DNA of 64,000 bases from Panagrolaimus kolymaensis (GCA_028622995.1 JAJQJQ010000019.1:1178001-1242000); one strand, 5' to 3'. Shown: positions 1 through 11,545, counted from the first letter of the stretch. The notes: generated from the letters alone by a model not told the origin. A program made the numbers and translations.

Positions 1-431
1 AAACATCAGATAACAGATAGCTTCTACAGTTTTTTTACCAACAAAAATAAGGGCTTTTGGATGAATGCAGTTTAAAAACGGATATTAGAATTTTGAATTT
101 TATTTTTACTCAGTTTATATAAAAGAGAGAAAATGAAAAAAAATCTCGGCTGCTCAGTTTATAATTATAGAAACTTTGGAAGTTTAGTTAGTTTTATAAT
201 AAGAACTTTCATAAAAAAAACTCTTTACAGTTTAATATTAAATTATTTCGGTTTTTGAGAACCTTTCGTTCTTCAGTTATTTGTAATCCCACGTTTGCAT
301 TTAATTGCTCAGTTAATATTTGATAAATAAAAATTTTTTTAAAATTAATGCAAAACATATTCTTATTTTTTTAACCATTTTGATCTTTCATCAAGCAACA
401 GTTTTAAATAAAGATCCAATATATTTTTCAG

Positions 432-1412
432 AGAGCTTTCCTTGAAACCGAATATTGCGATGAAACATGCAAAGAAATTCGAACAAAATTACATGAAGCC
501 ATCGAATTGAGGCATAAACCAATAAGAAATTTTATGAGATTATATGATTCTGGTCCTGCAGAAGTTCAAGAGGGTAAACCCGATAATTGGAAAAGTGGAT
601 GTTATTTGGGTAAGTAACCATCCAATTAACTTCTTCGACTCCAGTTTAAATTTTATTTAAAAGAAAATATATTTAGCAATTCAGTTTTTAAATTTAAATT
701 TTTCGGAAAGGCCTTGCTTCTTCATAGTTTTGTTATTTACTTTAAAAAATTAAATTTAAGGCTTTCTTCAGTTTTTTTTTAAATTAAAATAATTTTAAAA
801 AGAAAAAATAATAATTAAAAAGTTTCTTAATGCAGTTATAAACTAAAGATATGAAAATTTGAATATAGCATTCCAAATATTTCCTATTTCTAACTTTTTT
901 CTTTTATTTTAAAGCCACGGGGACAGAATATGACAGTTTATAAAAAAAAGCAAAAAATTTATTTAAAAATCAAATTTTAAATATATTTTATAATTTTCAG
1001 AAAAATTTGTTCCAGTTGGAAATTGCACTTCTCGTGGAGATGAAGAAATTTGGGGTTATGAAAAGCTTTGCACCGCGTGTCAAGGCGTTTATATTTTGAG
1101 TGATGATTGCTTTCCAACTTTTTTTAATTCAGTGGTTTGTGATAAATCTGAAAATGATTGCATTTTTGATCAATATACTGCGATGGGTGAGTTTTTATTA
1201 TAGCGACAAAAAAATAATTTGATAGCCATAACTGAATTTATTTATTTTTAGCCCACGGAAAATGTCAAGCTAAAACTTTAAGTTTCAAAGTGATGCGAAA
1301 TAAAGGAACGAGAGATTGTGAAGAATGGATTTTTGAATATCTCGATGTTCCAATTGCTTGTGAATGTTTTTTAAGTAAAACCAGCTTCCTTCATTCAGTT
1401 CCAGAGCTATAA
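432..1412 (+). CDS. Secreted cystine-knot-like protein, copy A (3' exons only)
   Basis: Three exons are visible: 432-609, 1001-1186 and 1252-1412 (TAA). They match the last three exons of the complete paralogue at 2871-7059, with the same splice phases. The 5' exons lie before the window. The encoded part starts RAFLETEYCDETC, continues through a helical charged stretch and ends in a cysteine-rich domain closing with VPIACECFL. That CxC ending and the spacing of cysteines recall extracellular cystine-knot ligands (Spaetzle or IL-17 type folds), but I cannot assign a family with certainty. The intron after exon 1001-1186 uses a normal GT donor (GTGAGT), unlike copy B. Confidence 0.75.
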
Positions 1413-2870
1413 AAATTAAAAAAATTTACCTAATGTTACGCGGGTAAAAAAAAATAAACAATCTTCAGTGTCTACCAATAATAATAAGTGCTTTTCTCCA
1501 TTTCGATCTCATTTTGTCCGGTTGTCGTAGCTTTTTGTGATTATTTTTTAAATATTTTTTTTGCAATAATTTATTTTTTATAAAGTATTACTTTAATTCA
1601 AACTTCATCACTTCCTAAGCAAATCAACAAAAAAAAATGCACTTAATATTTTTAAAAAGTGGAGAACGAATGATAAAGGTCAATAAATAATATTTTTTTT
1701 TGTTGCATAAAATAATAAGCTGGTCCAGTTTTTTTAATTGACTTCTTTTTTTTTGAAATTTGAAGTGAAAATTATTATAAAGGATATTTTTTTTGTACCG
1801 GAGTTAAATGTTGCAGATTCTTGGGTTTTCTCCATTATTTTTTGTTGTTGTTGTGTTTTTTTTAAAACAACTTTGATTCAGTTTTTGTATTTTTCTAATT
1901 TCACTCCTCCATTCCAGTTATTTTTCTATGTTTGAAATCTTTTTTGAATGATAAATTCTATTATTCTTTTTTGACAGTTTTTTATTTATTTATTTCTTTT
2001 ACTTTTTTCCGCCCATCTTGAGTCTACACAGTTTTTTAAAAGTTTTTATTTCAAAAATATCCACAAACCATAAATGTAAAAAAATTATTGTCCTAATTTT
2101 TGTTTCCAAATTAGATAAATTTATTCAGTTTTTAATTTTTAAAAATCAAAAAATATGTGTTTTTGCTTTAGTTAGTGGTGTTCAGTTTTTTTTTGATAAA
2201 ATTTCGATTTTTCACTTATCTTTGCTAAAAGGAATGAATCCAAAATAAAGTGATAAATTTCGAAAAGGAAGTTTCATTTTTTGCAGTTTAAAAAAAGTCT
2301 AAATCGTTAATCAACTTATGCAGTTTTTCTCTAAATTATTTAATAATTATACTTAATTTTAAGAACATCAAAATTCCCTTTTTCCTCATTTTATTTGTTA
2401 CAGTTTTATTTTTTAAAAATTTTATTAATAATTTGTTTTGTTTTCGCTATGGGAAAAGAAATTCAATTTTTATACATATATAAAATAAGAAATATCTTTT
2501 ATTTTTTTGCCTAGCTATTAATACAGAGCTTTTTTTTGAATATGTACTCTCGTGTTGAAAAAGTTATTTTAGAAAAAAATTATTTCGAAAAAATAAAAGG
2601 AACAGTTTTTTGTTTTCCACATTAAATCCGCTAATTAATTAAAATATCAAACATTAATGATTTGCTACCTACAGTTAAAAAAGATAAGAATTTTTTGCAC
2701 GAGAATTTTCGTTAAGAATAATTAGATGTTGTAAGATAACTATGAAAAATAGTCGTGATCAGTTTTATTTTGATTAAGAAAAAGTTCTTTTTAAGAAATT
2801 GCGTGGATTATTTCAGTTTTCCGCAATCCAGCATTGGCTAATGATCAGTTTTTAGACTATATTTATAAAA
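1413..2870. other. Intergenic region between copies A and B
   Basis: This holds the 3' flank of copy A and the 5' flank of copy B. It is nearly identical to 7060-8510 and has 15 CAGTT motifs between 1726 and 2846. Open frames here (for example 2018-2248) contain several motif copies, are low complexity and persist in the duplicate only because the DNA is duplicated; I do not call them genes. Confidence 0.6.
1463..1600 (+). repeat. Conserved 3'-flank element, copy 1
   Basis: A block starting CTTCAGTGTCTACCAA lies about 50 bp after the stop of copy A. It recurs after copy B (7110-7240) and after the unrelated small ORF at 16.1 kb (16208-16320), where the shared order includes the TGTCTACCA core, a GATCTT/GATCTC segment and a CGGTTGT segment. 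It could be a 3'-UTR element or a dispersed repeat. Confidence 0.5.
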
Positions 2871-5800
2871 ATGCATATAAAATTAAAATGCATAACAATA
2901 TTTTATATTTTATTATATTCATACCAAATATCTTTTGCTGGTAGTGAAACAATAGAACCAAAATATCAAGGTACATCTTGTTTCAGTTTTTTCTATTTCA
3001 TAAAATTTATTGTATTTTTAATTTCAGTGACTCCCGCTCAACCATCATTCTTTTTTAAACTTTTATATCCAATTATGCCTTGGAGATTTACAACTCCAAC
3101 ACCAGCAACAAAGCCTTCCGAAACCACCACGAAAAAAGTGGATATTGTTGATTCATCAAATTTGGATGAAATTCTTCAATCCATCGAACCTTCTTCACCC
3201 GATTTTAAAATTAATAATGGTTCCTTGTCGCTGAATGACACGGAAGTGGTTGTCGCTGAAAATGGTTCAGAATCATTTAGAATTATTGATGATGAACATG
3301 TTATTGTTCCAGTTTATTCCTCTACCCCAACTATGCCTATGATTACTACTGGAACCTATACGGTAGGAAGGTTTATTTTAAAATTTAATCCAAAAACACT
3401 GATTTTCATATCACAGTTTTTCAAAATAAAATTTGAAGAAAAAAAAACCATAATAAAAACACTTTTACAGTTTATTTGTAATTAAAATGGATTACAATTT
3501 TCTAAATCTCTTAAAGGAAAACTTTTTCTTTTATTATGAAAATTGTTTAAAATAGCAGCAATTTATTATTTTGCTATAAGCAACTTCAACAGTTTGATTT
3601 TAAAGATTTAAAACTTTTTTTAAATAGAAAATGAATAAATTTTTGATCCTTTAATTAAATTTAGAAAACAACTACTCCAATCAGTTTTTAAATATTATAA
3701 AAATATAGCGAATGAAAAATATTTAAGTTTATTAAATAAGCTTTAAAACTATCATCAAGCTAAATTTTTGTACAGTTTTTAATCACAAAAATATGGTTTC
3801 TCTGATAATTTACAATTTTTCAGTTTTATTTTTGCTATAGTTTTTTTGTGTGTAGGAAACACTTGAAAATTAATAACAAAACAAAAAAGTTTAAATGACA
3901 AAAATTGGTGAAAGCTACAACTCTTCAAGCCAGTTTAATTTTTTAATATTTTAAAATAGAAAAAGAACCGGCAGAGATTCAATATCTCAGTTTATTTTTT
4001 GTTTTTGACACCACAATCTGGTTTTCAATACAGTTTTAAATGTAAAAAAAATATTGGTGGAAAAAAGCTACAGTTTTATCAAATCATTTTTAAATAACAG
4101 TTTTTATTAATCTTTTCAAAATTGGTATTTTTGAAACTTTCATCTTTGACAAAAGATAAACAAAATTTTTTAAAATAAGAATAGTCTGTCAATTGATGAA
4201 GTAGATGCAAAACAGTTAAATTTTTATAAAATTAAAAAAATTAAAAAAGCCATGGAGATTACTGTTTATTTTTTATTTAATGGGTTATTCCAATCCCGAC
4301 TTTGTATTACAGTTTAAATTTTAAAAAAATATAAAAGAAAGTTTCCTTTTTATCATTTTTTCTTTTATAATATAGTTTTTACTTATTTTTATGAGTTAAT
4401 GTGCTCAAAATTCTCCCAGTCAAAACAAAGAAAAAATTAGTTTTTATGAAAACTTTTTATATTGCATCAAAAAATTCCATAAATAAGAAAAAAATAATTT
4501 GATGCTTGTATTACAAGCCTGCTCAGTTTAATAAAATTTATATTTAACAAAAAGAAAGACACTAAAGAACCTTCAGTTATGTAATTTGGTTTATCTTTTG
4601 TTCACCAGTTTTTTAATTTATTATAAAATATTTTTTCGAATTTAGACTCCAGCCCCTTCATTGCCAACAACGACTCCACCAAAACCTTCGAAACCCTTTC
4701 ATCGAAGGCTTCCACTTTCATCGACGACGCCCAAATGTGAAAAATTAACGGAAAAACAAAAATATGCTAAACTTGAAAGCATTGGAGGAAGAAATCAACA
4801 ATTTATGGCAAACACCCCTGAAGAAGCTTCGCGAAATTTTCCACATTTAATTCCCAAAAATGAAGCTGATGTCCCTGAAAACCCAAAAACTGAAGGATTA
4901 AAGCCAAATGCAAGGATGATGATGTCAGATGCCGCCGGGCAAGTGAGTTTTTTAAGAGTTTTAAATTTTACAAATATATAAAATTTTTTGATCAAAAAAA
5001 CAAATAATTGGAACAGTTTAAACCAAAAAAAAAGTTTTATTTACTAAAACAAGTAAATAAAACTCAGATCATTCGTTTAAAATATTTTCTTTTCTTTTTC
5101 GTTCGAGTTTGAGAACGTTGTTTAAAAAAATAAGCCGGCCTGTCCAAAGCATGATGGGGTGCTCAGTTAAATTCTTTATTATTTATTTTTAAATTACAAT
5201 TAAAAAAATTTTTCTTCACAAATTCATCCTGAAGATTTCAGTTTTTATTTTTTTTTATTAAAACAAAAAATTTTTGTCGATTACAGTTTAAAAGTCAAAA
5301 ATAATTTTCTTTAAGTTTATTATTATTTTTTGGTTCATGTGTTTTGAATTAAGTAAAAAACAGTTTAAAAAAATTTTTCATGCTTATGATAATAAGAAAA
5401 CTTTCATTTAAAATTAAAAATATATATATATATTATTGGGATAAACAAATTAGAAAAGTTTCATACAGTTAAAATTATTCTTAAGCTGCATTTCAATAAT
5501 GCAGTTTTATGTGAAAACAAAAAAAACACAAAGCCACTTTTTATACTTAGCCCAAAAAAAATTATCCGATTCAGTTTAAAAATTGAAAATTAGGGTATTA
5601 TTTATTTTTAAAGCTTCATATCAGTTTGGTGTTATTATTATTTCAATGCAGTTAAATTTTTTATTTCAATTAAAAGAGAGATTGTTGATGCAGTTTTTTT
5701 ACCTAATTAAAAAATAAGATTTTACTTTCCACAGACAGTTAAAAAAATTATTAAATTTTCATTTAACACAGTTTTTTTCAATGAAATATAGAAAATGAAA

Positions 5801-7059
5801 GCAATCTGATAAATGCAACTCAGTTTACGAATTTTGAAACTTGAAAGTCCAAGCAGTTTTTTTAAATTTTCAAAAGAAAAAGGCATTCAGTTTAAAAGTA
5901 AATTATTTTGATTGTTTTTTTTTTGAAATACCACCTTGCATTTGCAAATGCTCTTGCAGTTAATATTTGATAAATTAGAATTTTCTTAAATTCCAATGCT
6001 CCTTTTTTGTTTTTAAAAAATTCCAGCTAAAACCGAATACGCCAGTTTTAATTAAAACCACATCTAATTTTGCAGAGAGCCTTTCTTGAAACCGAATATT
6101 GTGATGAAACTTGCGAAGAAATTCGAACCAAACTTCATGAAGCCATTGAATTAAGGCATAAACCAATAAGAAATTTTATGAGATTATACGATTCTGGTCC
6201 AGCAGAAGTTCAAGAGGGTAAACCGGATAATTGGAAAAGTGGATGTTATTTGGGTAAGTAACCATCCAGCTAACTTTTATGTTTGCAGTTTAAATTTTAT
6301 TTAAAAGAAATTTAGCCAACTCAGTTTTATATTTAAATTTTTTGGAAATGGCTTGTTTCGTCACAGTTTTGTTATTTACTTTTAAAAAATTAATTTAAGG
6401 CTTTCTTCAGTTTTTTTTTGTCAAATTTTCTTTAATTTTAAAAAGAAAAAAATAATAACCAATAATTTTCATCAGACAGTTAAAAAACTAAAGATATGAA
6501 AATTTGAATATAGCCTTCCAAATATTTCCTATTTCTAACTTTTTTCTTATATTTTTAAAACCGCCAGGAATGGAATAAATCAGTTTATAAAAAAAAGCAA
6601 AAAATTTATTTAAAAATCAAATATTAAATATATTTTATAATTTTCAGAAAAATTTGTTCCAGTTGGAAATTGCACTTCTCGTGGAGATGAAGAAATCTGG
6701 GGTTATGAAAAGCTTTGCACCGCGTGTCAAGGTGTTTATATTTTGAGTGATGATTGCTTTCCAACTTTTTTTAATTCAGTAGTTTGTGATAAATCTGAAA
6801 ATGATTGCATTTTTGATCAATATACTGCCATGGGCGAGTTTTTTAAGCGACGATAAAAAATATTTTGATAACCATAACTGAATTTATTGTTTTTTTAGCT
6901 CATGGAAAATGTCAAGCTAAAACTTTAAGTTTCAAAGTGATGCGAAATAAAGGAACGAGAGATTGTGAAGAATGGATTTTTGAATATCTCGATGTTCCAA
7001 TTGCTTGCGAATGTTTTTTAAGTAAAACCAGCTTCCTTCATTCAGTTCCAGAGCTATAA
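2871..7059 (+). CDS. Secreted cystine-knot-like protein, copy B (complete, six exons)
   Basis: Exons are 2871-2970, 3028-3362, 4646-4942, 6076-6253, 6648-6833 and 6899-7059 (TAA); the phases join to a 418-aa protein. Residues 1-23 form a signal peptide (MHIKLKCITIFYILLYSYQI...). Exons 2-3 encode a Thr/Pro/Ser-rich, probably disordered or glycosylated region (TTPTPATKPSETTTKK, TTTPPKPSKP). Exon 4 is helical and charged. Exons 5-6 carry the cysteine-rich C-terminal domain (motifs CTACQGVY, DDCFPTFFNS, VPIACECFL). The architecture of signal, linker and cystine-rich domain suggests a secreted ligand with a pro-region; Spaetzle or IL-17 type are the best guesses. The donor after exon 5 reads GCGAGT where copy A has GTGAGT, so this would be a GC-AG intron. 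Introns hold dense CAGTT motifs. The 57-bp first intron has no stop in frame, so retention would add 19 codons. Confidence 0.75.
3363..4645 (+). other. Long intron 2 of copy B
   Basis: No coding signal. It has 16 CAGTT motifs from 3413 to 4606, one of the densest stretches. Copy C keeps a diverged, shortened version after 9005. Confidence 0.6.
4943..6075 (+). other. Long intron 3 of copy B
   Basis: No coding signal. It has 18 CAGTT motifs from 5014 to 6044, with intervals of 27-52 bp between 5622 and 5888. The 5' breakpoint of the tandem duplication should fall in or near this intron, because sequence just before 432 in copy A matches only the last part of it. Confidence 0.6.
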
Positions 7060-8510
7060 AAATTAAAAAAATTTACCTAATGTTACGCGGGTAAAAAAAA
7101 ATAAACAATCTTCAGTGTCTACCAATAATAATAAGTCTTTTTCCCCATTTCGATCTCATTTTGTCCGGTTGTCGTAGCTTTTTGTGATTATTTTTTAAAT
7201 ATTTTTTTTGCAATAATTTTTTAATAAAGTATTACTTTAATTCAAACTTCATCACTTCCTAAGCAAATCAACAAAAAAAAAATGCACTTAATATTTTTAA
7301 AAAGTGGAGAACGAATGATAAAGGTCAATAAATAATATTTTTTGTTGCAAAAAATAACGCAAAGCAGCTGATACAGTTTTTAATTGACTTCTTTTTTTTT
7401 GAAATTTGAAGTGAAAATTATTATAAAGGATATTTTTTTGTACCAGAATTAAATGTTGCAGATTCTTGGGTTTTCTCCATTATTTTTTGTTGTTGTTGTG
7501 TTTTTTTTAAAACAACTTTGATTCAGTTTTTGTATTTTTCTAATTTCACTCCTCCATTCCAGTTATTTTTCTATGTTTGAAATCTTTTTTGAATGATAAA
7601 TTCTATTATTCTTTTTTGACAGTTTTTTATTTATTTATTTCTTTTACTTTTTTCCGCCCATCTTGAGTCTACACAGTTTTTTAAAAGTTTTTATTTCAAA
7701 AATATCCACAAACCATAAATGTAAAAAAATTATTGTCCTAATTTTTGTTTCCAAATTAGATAAATTTATTCAGTTTTTAATTTTTAAAAATCAAAAAATA
7801 TGTGTTTTTGCTTTAGTTAGTGGTGTTCAGTTTTTTCTTGATAAAATTTCGATTTTTCACTTATCTTTGCTAAAAGGAATGAATCCAAAATAAAGTGATA
7901 AATTTCGAAGAAGAAGTTTCATTTTTTGCAGTTTAAAAAAAGTCTAAATCGTTAATCAACTTATGCAGTTTTTCTCTAAATTATTTAATAATTATACTTA
8001 ATTTTAAGAACATCAAAATTCCCTTTTTCCTAATTTTATTTGTTACAGTTTTATTTTTTAAAAATTTTATTAATAATTTGTTTTGTTTTCGCTATGGGAA
8101 AAGAAATTCAATTTTTATATATAAAATAACAAATATCTTTTATTTTTTTGCCTAGCTATTAATACAGAGCTTTTTTTGAATATGTACTCTCGTGTTGAAA
8201 AAGTTATTTTAGAAAAAAATTATTTCGAAAAAATAAAAGGAACAGTTTTTTGTTTTCCACATTAAATCCGCTAATTAATTAAAATATCAAACATTAATGA
8301 TTTGCTACCTACAGTTAAAAAAGATAAGAATTTTTTGCACGAGAATTTTCGTTAAGAATAATTAGATGTTGTAAGATAACTATGAAAAATAGTCGTGATC
8401 AGTTTTATTTTGATTAAGAAAAAGTTCTTTTTAAGAAATTGCGTGGATTATTTCAGTTTTCCGCAATCCAGCATTGGCTAATGATCAGTTTTTAGACTAT
8501 ATTTATAAAA
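7060..8510. repeat. Duplicated intergenic region, second copy
   Basis: Almost identical to 1413-2870 with small indels, for example one TA-repeat difference near 8120. It carries the conserved 3'-flank element (7110-7240) and the same series of CAGTT motifs (7374 to 8486). Confidence 0.7.
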
Positions 8511-9005
8511 ATGCATATAAAATTAAAATGCATAACAATATTTTATATTTTATTATATTCATACCAAATATCTTTTGCTGGTAGTGAAACAATAGAACCA
8601 AAATATCAAGGTACATCTTGTTTCAGTTTTTTCTATTTCATAAAATTTATTGTATTTTTAATTTCAGTGACTCCCGCTCAACCATCATTCTTTTTTAAAC
8701 TTTTATATCCCATTATGCCTTGGAGATTTACCACCCCAACACCAGCAATAAAGCTTTCCAAAACGACCACGAAAAAAGGGGATATTGTTGATTCATCAAA
8801 TTTGGATGAAATTCTTCAATCCATCGAACCTTCTTCACCCGATTTTAAAATTAATAATGGTTCCTTGTCGCTGAATGACACAGAAGTGGTAGTGGTTGAA
8901 AATGGTTCAGAATCATTTAGAATTATTGATGATGAACATGTTATTATTCCAATTAATTCCGCTACCCCAACTATGCCTATGATTACTACGGGAGCCAACA
9001 ATACG
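8511..9005 (+). pseudogene. Secreted cystine-knot-like protein, copy C (5' exons only)
   Basis: Exons 8511-8610 and 8668-9005 match exons 1 and 2 of copy B: same signal peptide and the same Thr/Pro-rich segment, with a few substitutions and one extra codon near the exon 2 end (NNTVGR region). A GTAGGA donor follows at 9006, but no match to exons 3-6 appears before the oppositely oriented lipase gene. The duplication therefore ended inside intron 2 or the rest was lost. Without the cysteine-rich domain it cannot make the ligand; read-through into the intron would stop at about 9068. Confidence 0.65.
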
Positions 9006-9834
9006 GTAGGAAGGTTTATTTTAGTATTTACTTCAAAAAACACTCAACTTCGTGCCACAGTTTTTTAAAATAATTTCAAAAAAAAACTATATTTAAAACA
9101 AGTACACAGTTTATTTTTTAAATTAAAATCAGCTAAATTTTTGGACAGTTTTAAATCAAAAAAATATGGTTCCTATGATAATTTATAATTTCCAGTTTTA
9201 TTTTTACTATAGTTTTTTTGTGTAAGAAATACTTGAAATTTAATAACAAAACAAAAAAGTTTAGATGAAAAAAATAGTGCATCTGCATCTCTTCTTCAAC
9301 CCAGTTTAATTATATAATTTTTAAAAAAGAAAAAGAATCAACATTGAATCAATCTCTCAGTTTATTTTTTTTAACATCACAATCGAGTTTTCTTTATACC
9401 AGTTTTAAGCGTAAAAAAATATTGGTACAAAAAAGCTTCAGTTTTATCAAATTATTTTTAAATACAGTTTTTATTAATCTTTTCAAATTCATGTTTTTGA
9501 AACCTTTATCGCTGATAAAAGAAAAATTATTTTTTTAAATGAATATTCTGTCAATTGCTGACTTGTGAAAGAGTTAAATTTTTATAGAATTAAATAATAA
9601 ATCCATGCAAACCACAGTTTATTTTTATTAATGAGTTATTCCTTTCTAAACCTGGTTCAATTTCAGCAACTTTTAATTCTTCAAATTTGTTGTCAACGTA
9701 GAATTATAAATAAATCTGTCAAACATGTATCCAATTTTTTCAAATTCAAAATTAATTTTTATATAACAAAAAATTATTTATTTACATTGACTTAAAAGAA
9801 ATTTCATTTTTAATTTGTTTATTAGTTTTGATAT

Positions 9835-9933
9835 GCTTAAAAGGTCGTTATTAAAAGGCGTGCCGGTCCGCGTGCCGGTCCAAGCTGCTAAAAGGCGTGC
9901 CGGTCCGGCGTGCCGCTCATAATGGCTAAAAAA
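9835..9933 (+). repeat. GC-rich inverted repeat, left arm
   Basis: This arm contains several GCGTGCCGGTCC units separated by CTAAAAGG. Its reverse complement is at 10398-10499. The arms stand out from the AT-rich surroundings and could fold around a 464-bp spacer, as in a foldback or MITE-like element. Confidence 0.8.
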
Positions 9934-10397
9934 CGTGAAGGTCCAAAACTTTTTTAACAAAAATTTATTATTTAATCTTAATTACAGTTAAATCTCGGTA
10001 ATTTTTTATCCTTTTTTATCATTGAAATATTTTATCGTTCAAGTACCAAAAATATTTTTACTTAAAATAAGTTTTTTTCGCATCCATTCAAGCACCTTTT
10101 TTCGCTATTACCGTTTATGTCCATCGGTATTTAAATTTACTAAAATTGTTTCCATTTTTATAAAAAAAATAAGATAATTTCTTCTCTTAAAGTTAAAAAT
10201 TCACGATCTTTATTTAACTAATATTTCTCTTATAATCGAGATTTTCATTATTAATCTGCAATGGAATCCACCGTTTCAATATGTTTTCAAAGGGGAAAAT
10301 GTTTATAAAATGTAAGAAAGGATTGTATTATAATACTAAAAACGATATTGAAGATGTGTAAAAAAGTTTTTGATAAAAAAAGCTATGTACCTGCATG
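9934..10397. other. Spacer of the inverted repeat
   Basis: AT-rich DNA between the two GC-rich arms. I see no coding or RNA signal. Confidence 0.6.
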
Positions 10398-10499
10398 CCT
10401 TTTAGCTACAGTGAGCGGCACGCCGGACCGGCACGCCTTTTAGTAGCTTGGGCCGGCACGCTGGACCGGCACGCCTTTTAGTAACGACCTGCTTAAAAG
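10398..10499 (-). repeat. GC-rich inverted repeat, right arm (encodes the lipase tail)
   Basis: Near-perfect reverse complement of 9835-9933. It overlaps the end of the lipase reading frame, giving the last roughly 28 residues (including LLKGVPVRRA) and the stop codon at 10402-10404. Confidence 0.8.
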
Positions 10500-11482
10500 C
10501 TTCAATGCATCCATCATCGCCAAAAGTGCTGACTTTTCGATTAAAATAATGAGTGTGATCATCGATGCTGAGAGTAAAAAAGTCTGAATCACTGCAATTT
10601 TCGTAGTCTTCATCAACGCTATCACATTCAACAAAAGATTGTCCAACTTTCATGTCATTATCATACCATACTTCAGCTTTATGATGATAATAACCTTCAA
10701 AATTCATTGGAGGCACATGAGCAACCATATCTCGATGATGTGTGAGACGATATGTTTGGATTCCCATGGCATCATATGCTTTAGCAAAAACTTTATCCCC
10801 GGTTCGTGGTTGTCCAAAAGTATATAAAATAACATTTGAAGCTGGTTTAAGGCCAGTTTTGACGATGGTTGCAGCAGCTATGGATGCCATTGCTCCTCCA
10901 ACTGAATGGCCAACCACCTACAAATTAAAAAAATATTTCCCAATAATATTTTAATAGAAAACAAAAAAATACCCAAATATCATAATTGTAATAAGTATTT
11001 TTCAAAGTGAGAACATCATCTTTCATGCCATTTGTCCAAACAGTATTAAAACCTTTAAATAAAAATTCTGAAACTTGTCCACCTCCAATAAATGTAACTT
11101 TATTATCGAACATGGTTTGAGTGGATTCAGTTAAAAGTTGGATAATACTTTCGCTACCTCGAAAAGCAACTATTATAGCTTTGTCTGGGTGACTTAGAGC
11201 CGTATATCCCGAGCAATGATCTTTATCAAAAACATCACATGAAATTGTAATTTGTCGAAATATCTGAAAATTTGAGGTTTTAAGTTTCTATAAATAGACT
11301 TTGGAATCAGCAAAAGCATTTACCGAAGCATTAACGAAAGCATGTTCCAAGCAAACACCCGGTAATTCACTGTAAGCTGCGGCAGCTAAAGGCATCATTT
11401 TATTTCGAGCAACGTTGTCAGTGTAGATTCCAAAAACCGCACAAGGCAATATAAAAGTTAACGAAAAAATTAAACCCTTCAT
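10402..11482 (-). CDS. Secreted class 3 (fungal-type) lipase
   Basis: Three exons on the minus strand: 11324-11482, 10973-11263 and 10402-10917, giving 321 aa. Residues 1-18 form a signal peptide (MKGLIFSLTFILPCAVFG). The alpha/beta-hydrolase nucleophile sits in GHSVGGA at the start of exon 3, with FGQPRTGD after it. The acid is the Asp in HHRDMVAHVPP and the catalytic His is in DDHTHYFN. YYHHKAEVWY and the CSDSDF segment are typical of the nematode lipase class 3 family, which hydrolyses lipid esters and is usually secreted, often from the gut. The catalytic triad is intact. The last roughly 28 residues come from the GC-rich inverted repeat and are not typical of the family. The gene is tail to tail with copy C. 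Confidence 0.9.
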
Positions 11483-11545
11483 TTTGGCTATTTTTTGTGT
11501 TAAGTTTATAACAAAAATGTGTTTAAAAAAATTTCAGCGGAGGGG

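Larger units (their letters stand above)
1..9640 (+). repeat. Strand-biased CAGTT(T/A) motif array
   Basis: I count about 95 copies of CAGTT followed by T or A in introns and intergenic DNA, for example at 27, 68, 111, 155, 228, 274, 310, 4031, 4071, 5649, 5691, 5736, 5769, 5821, 5854 and 5888. The reverse complement AACTG appears only about three times (near 1230, 4888 and 6877). Spacing is often 27-60 bp, with many gaps of 33-46 bp. Exons hold few copies. In many copies the 15-25 bases before CAGTT are richer in G and C than the A/T runs after it. The array ends near 9615-9640. It resembles the nematode 21U-RNA upstream motif CTGTTTCA with one changed base (CNGTTT), but this is inference; no transcript evidence is available here. 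Confidence 0.85.

Noticed and set aside
2018..2248. 76-codon frame repeated at 7663-7893
   Set aside because: Conserved only because the whole region is duplicated; it begins at a non-ATG codon and includes several CAGTT motifs.
1..9640. CAGTT motifs as ordinary 3' splice acceptors
   Set aside because: Most lack the TTTTCAG context of the real acceptors here and occur between genes as well as in introns.
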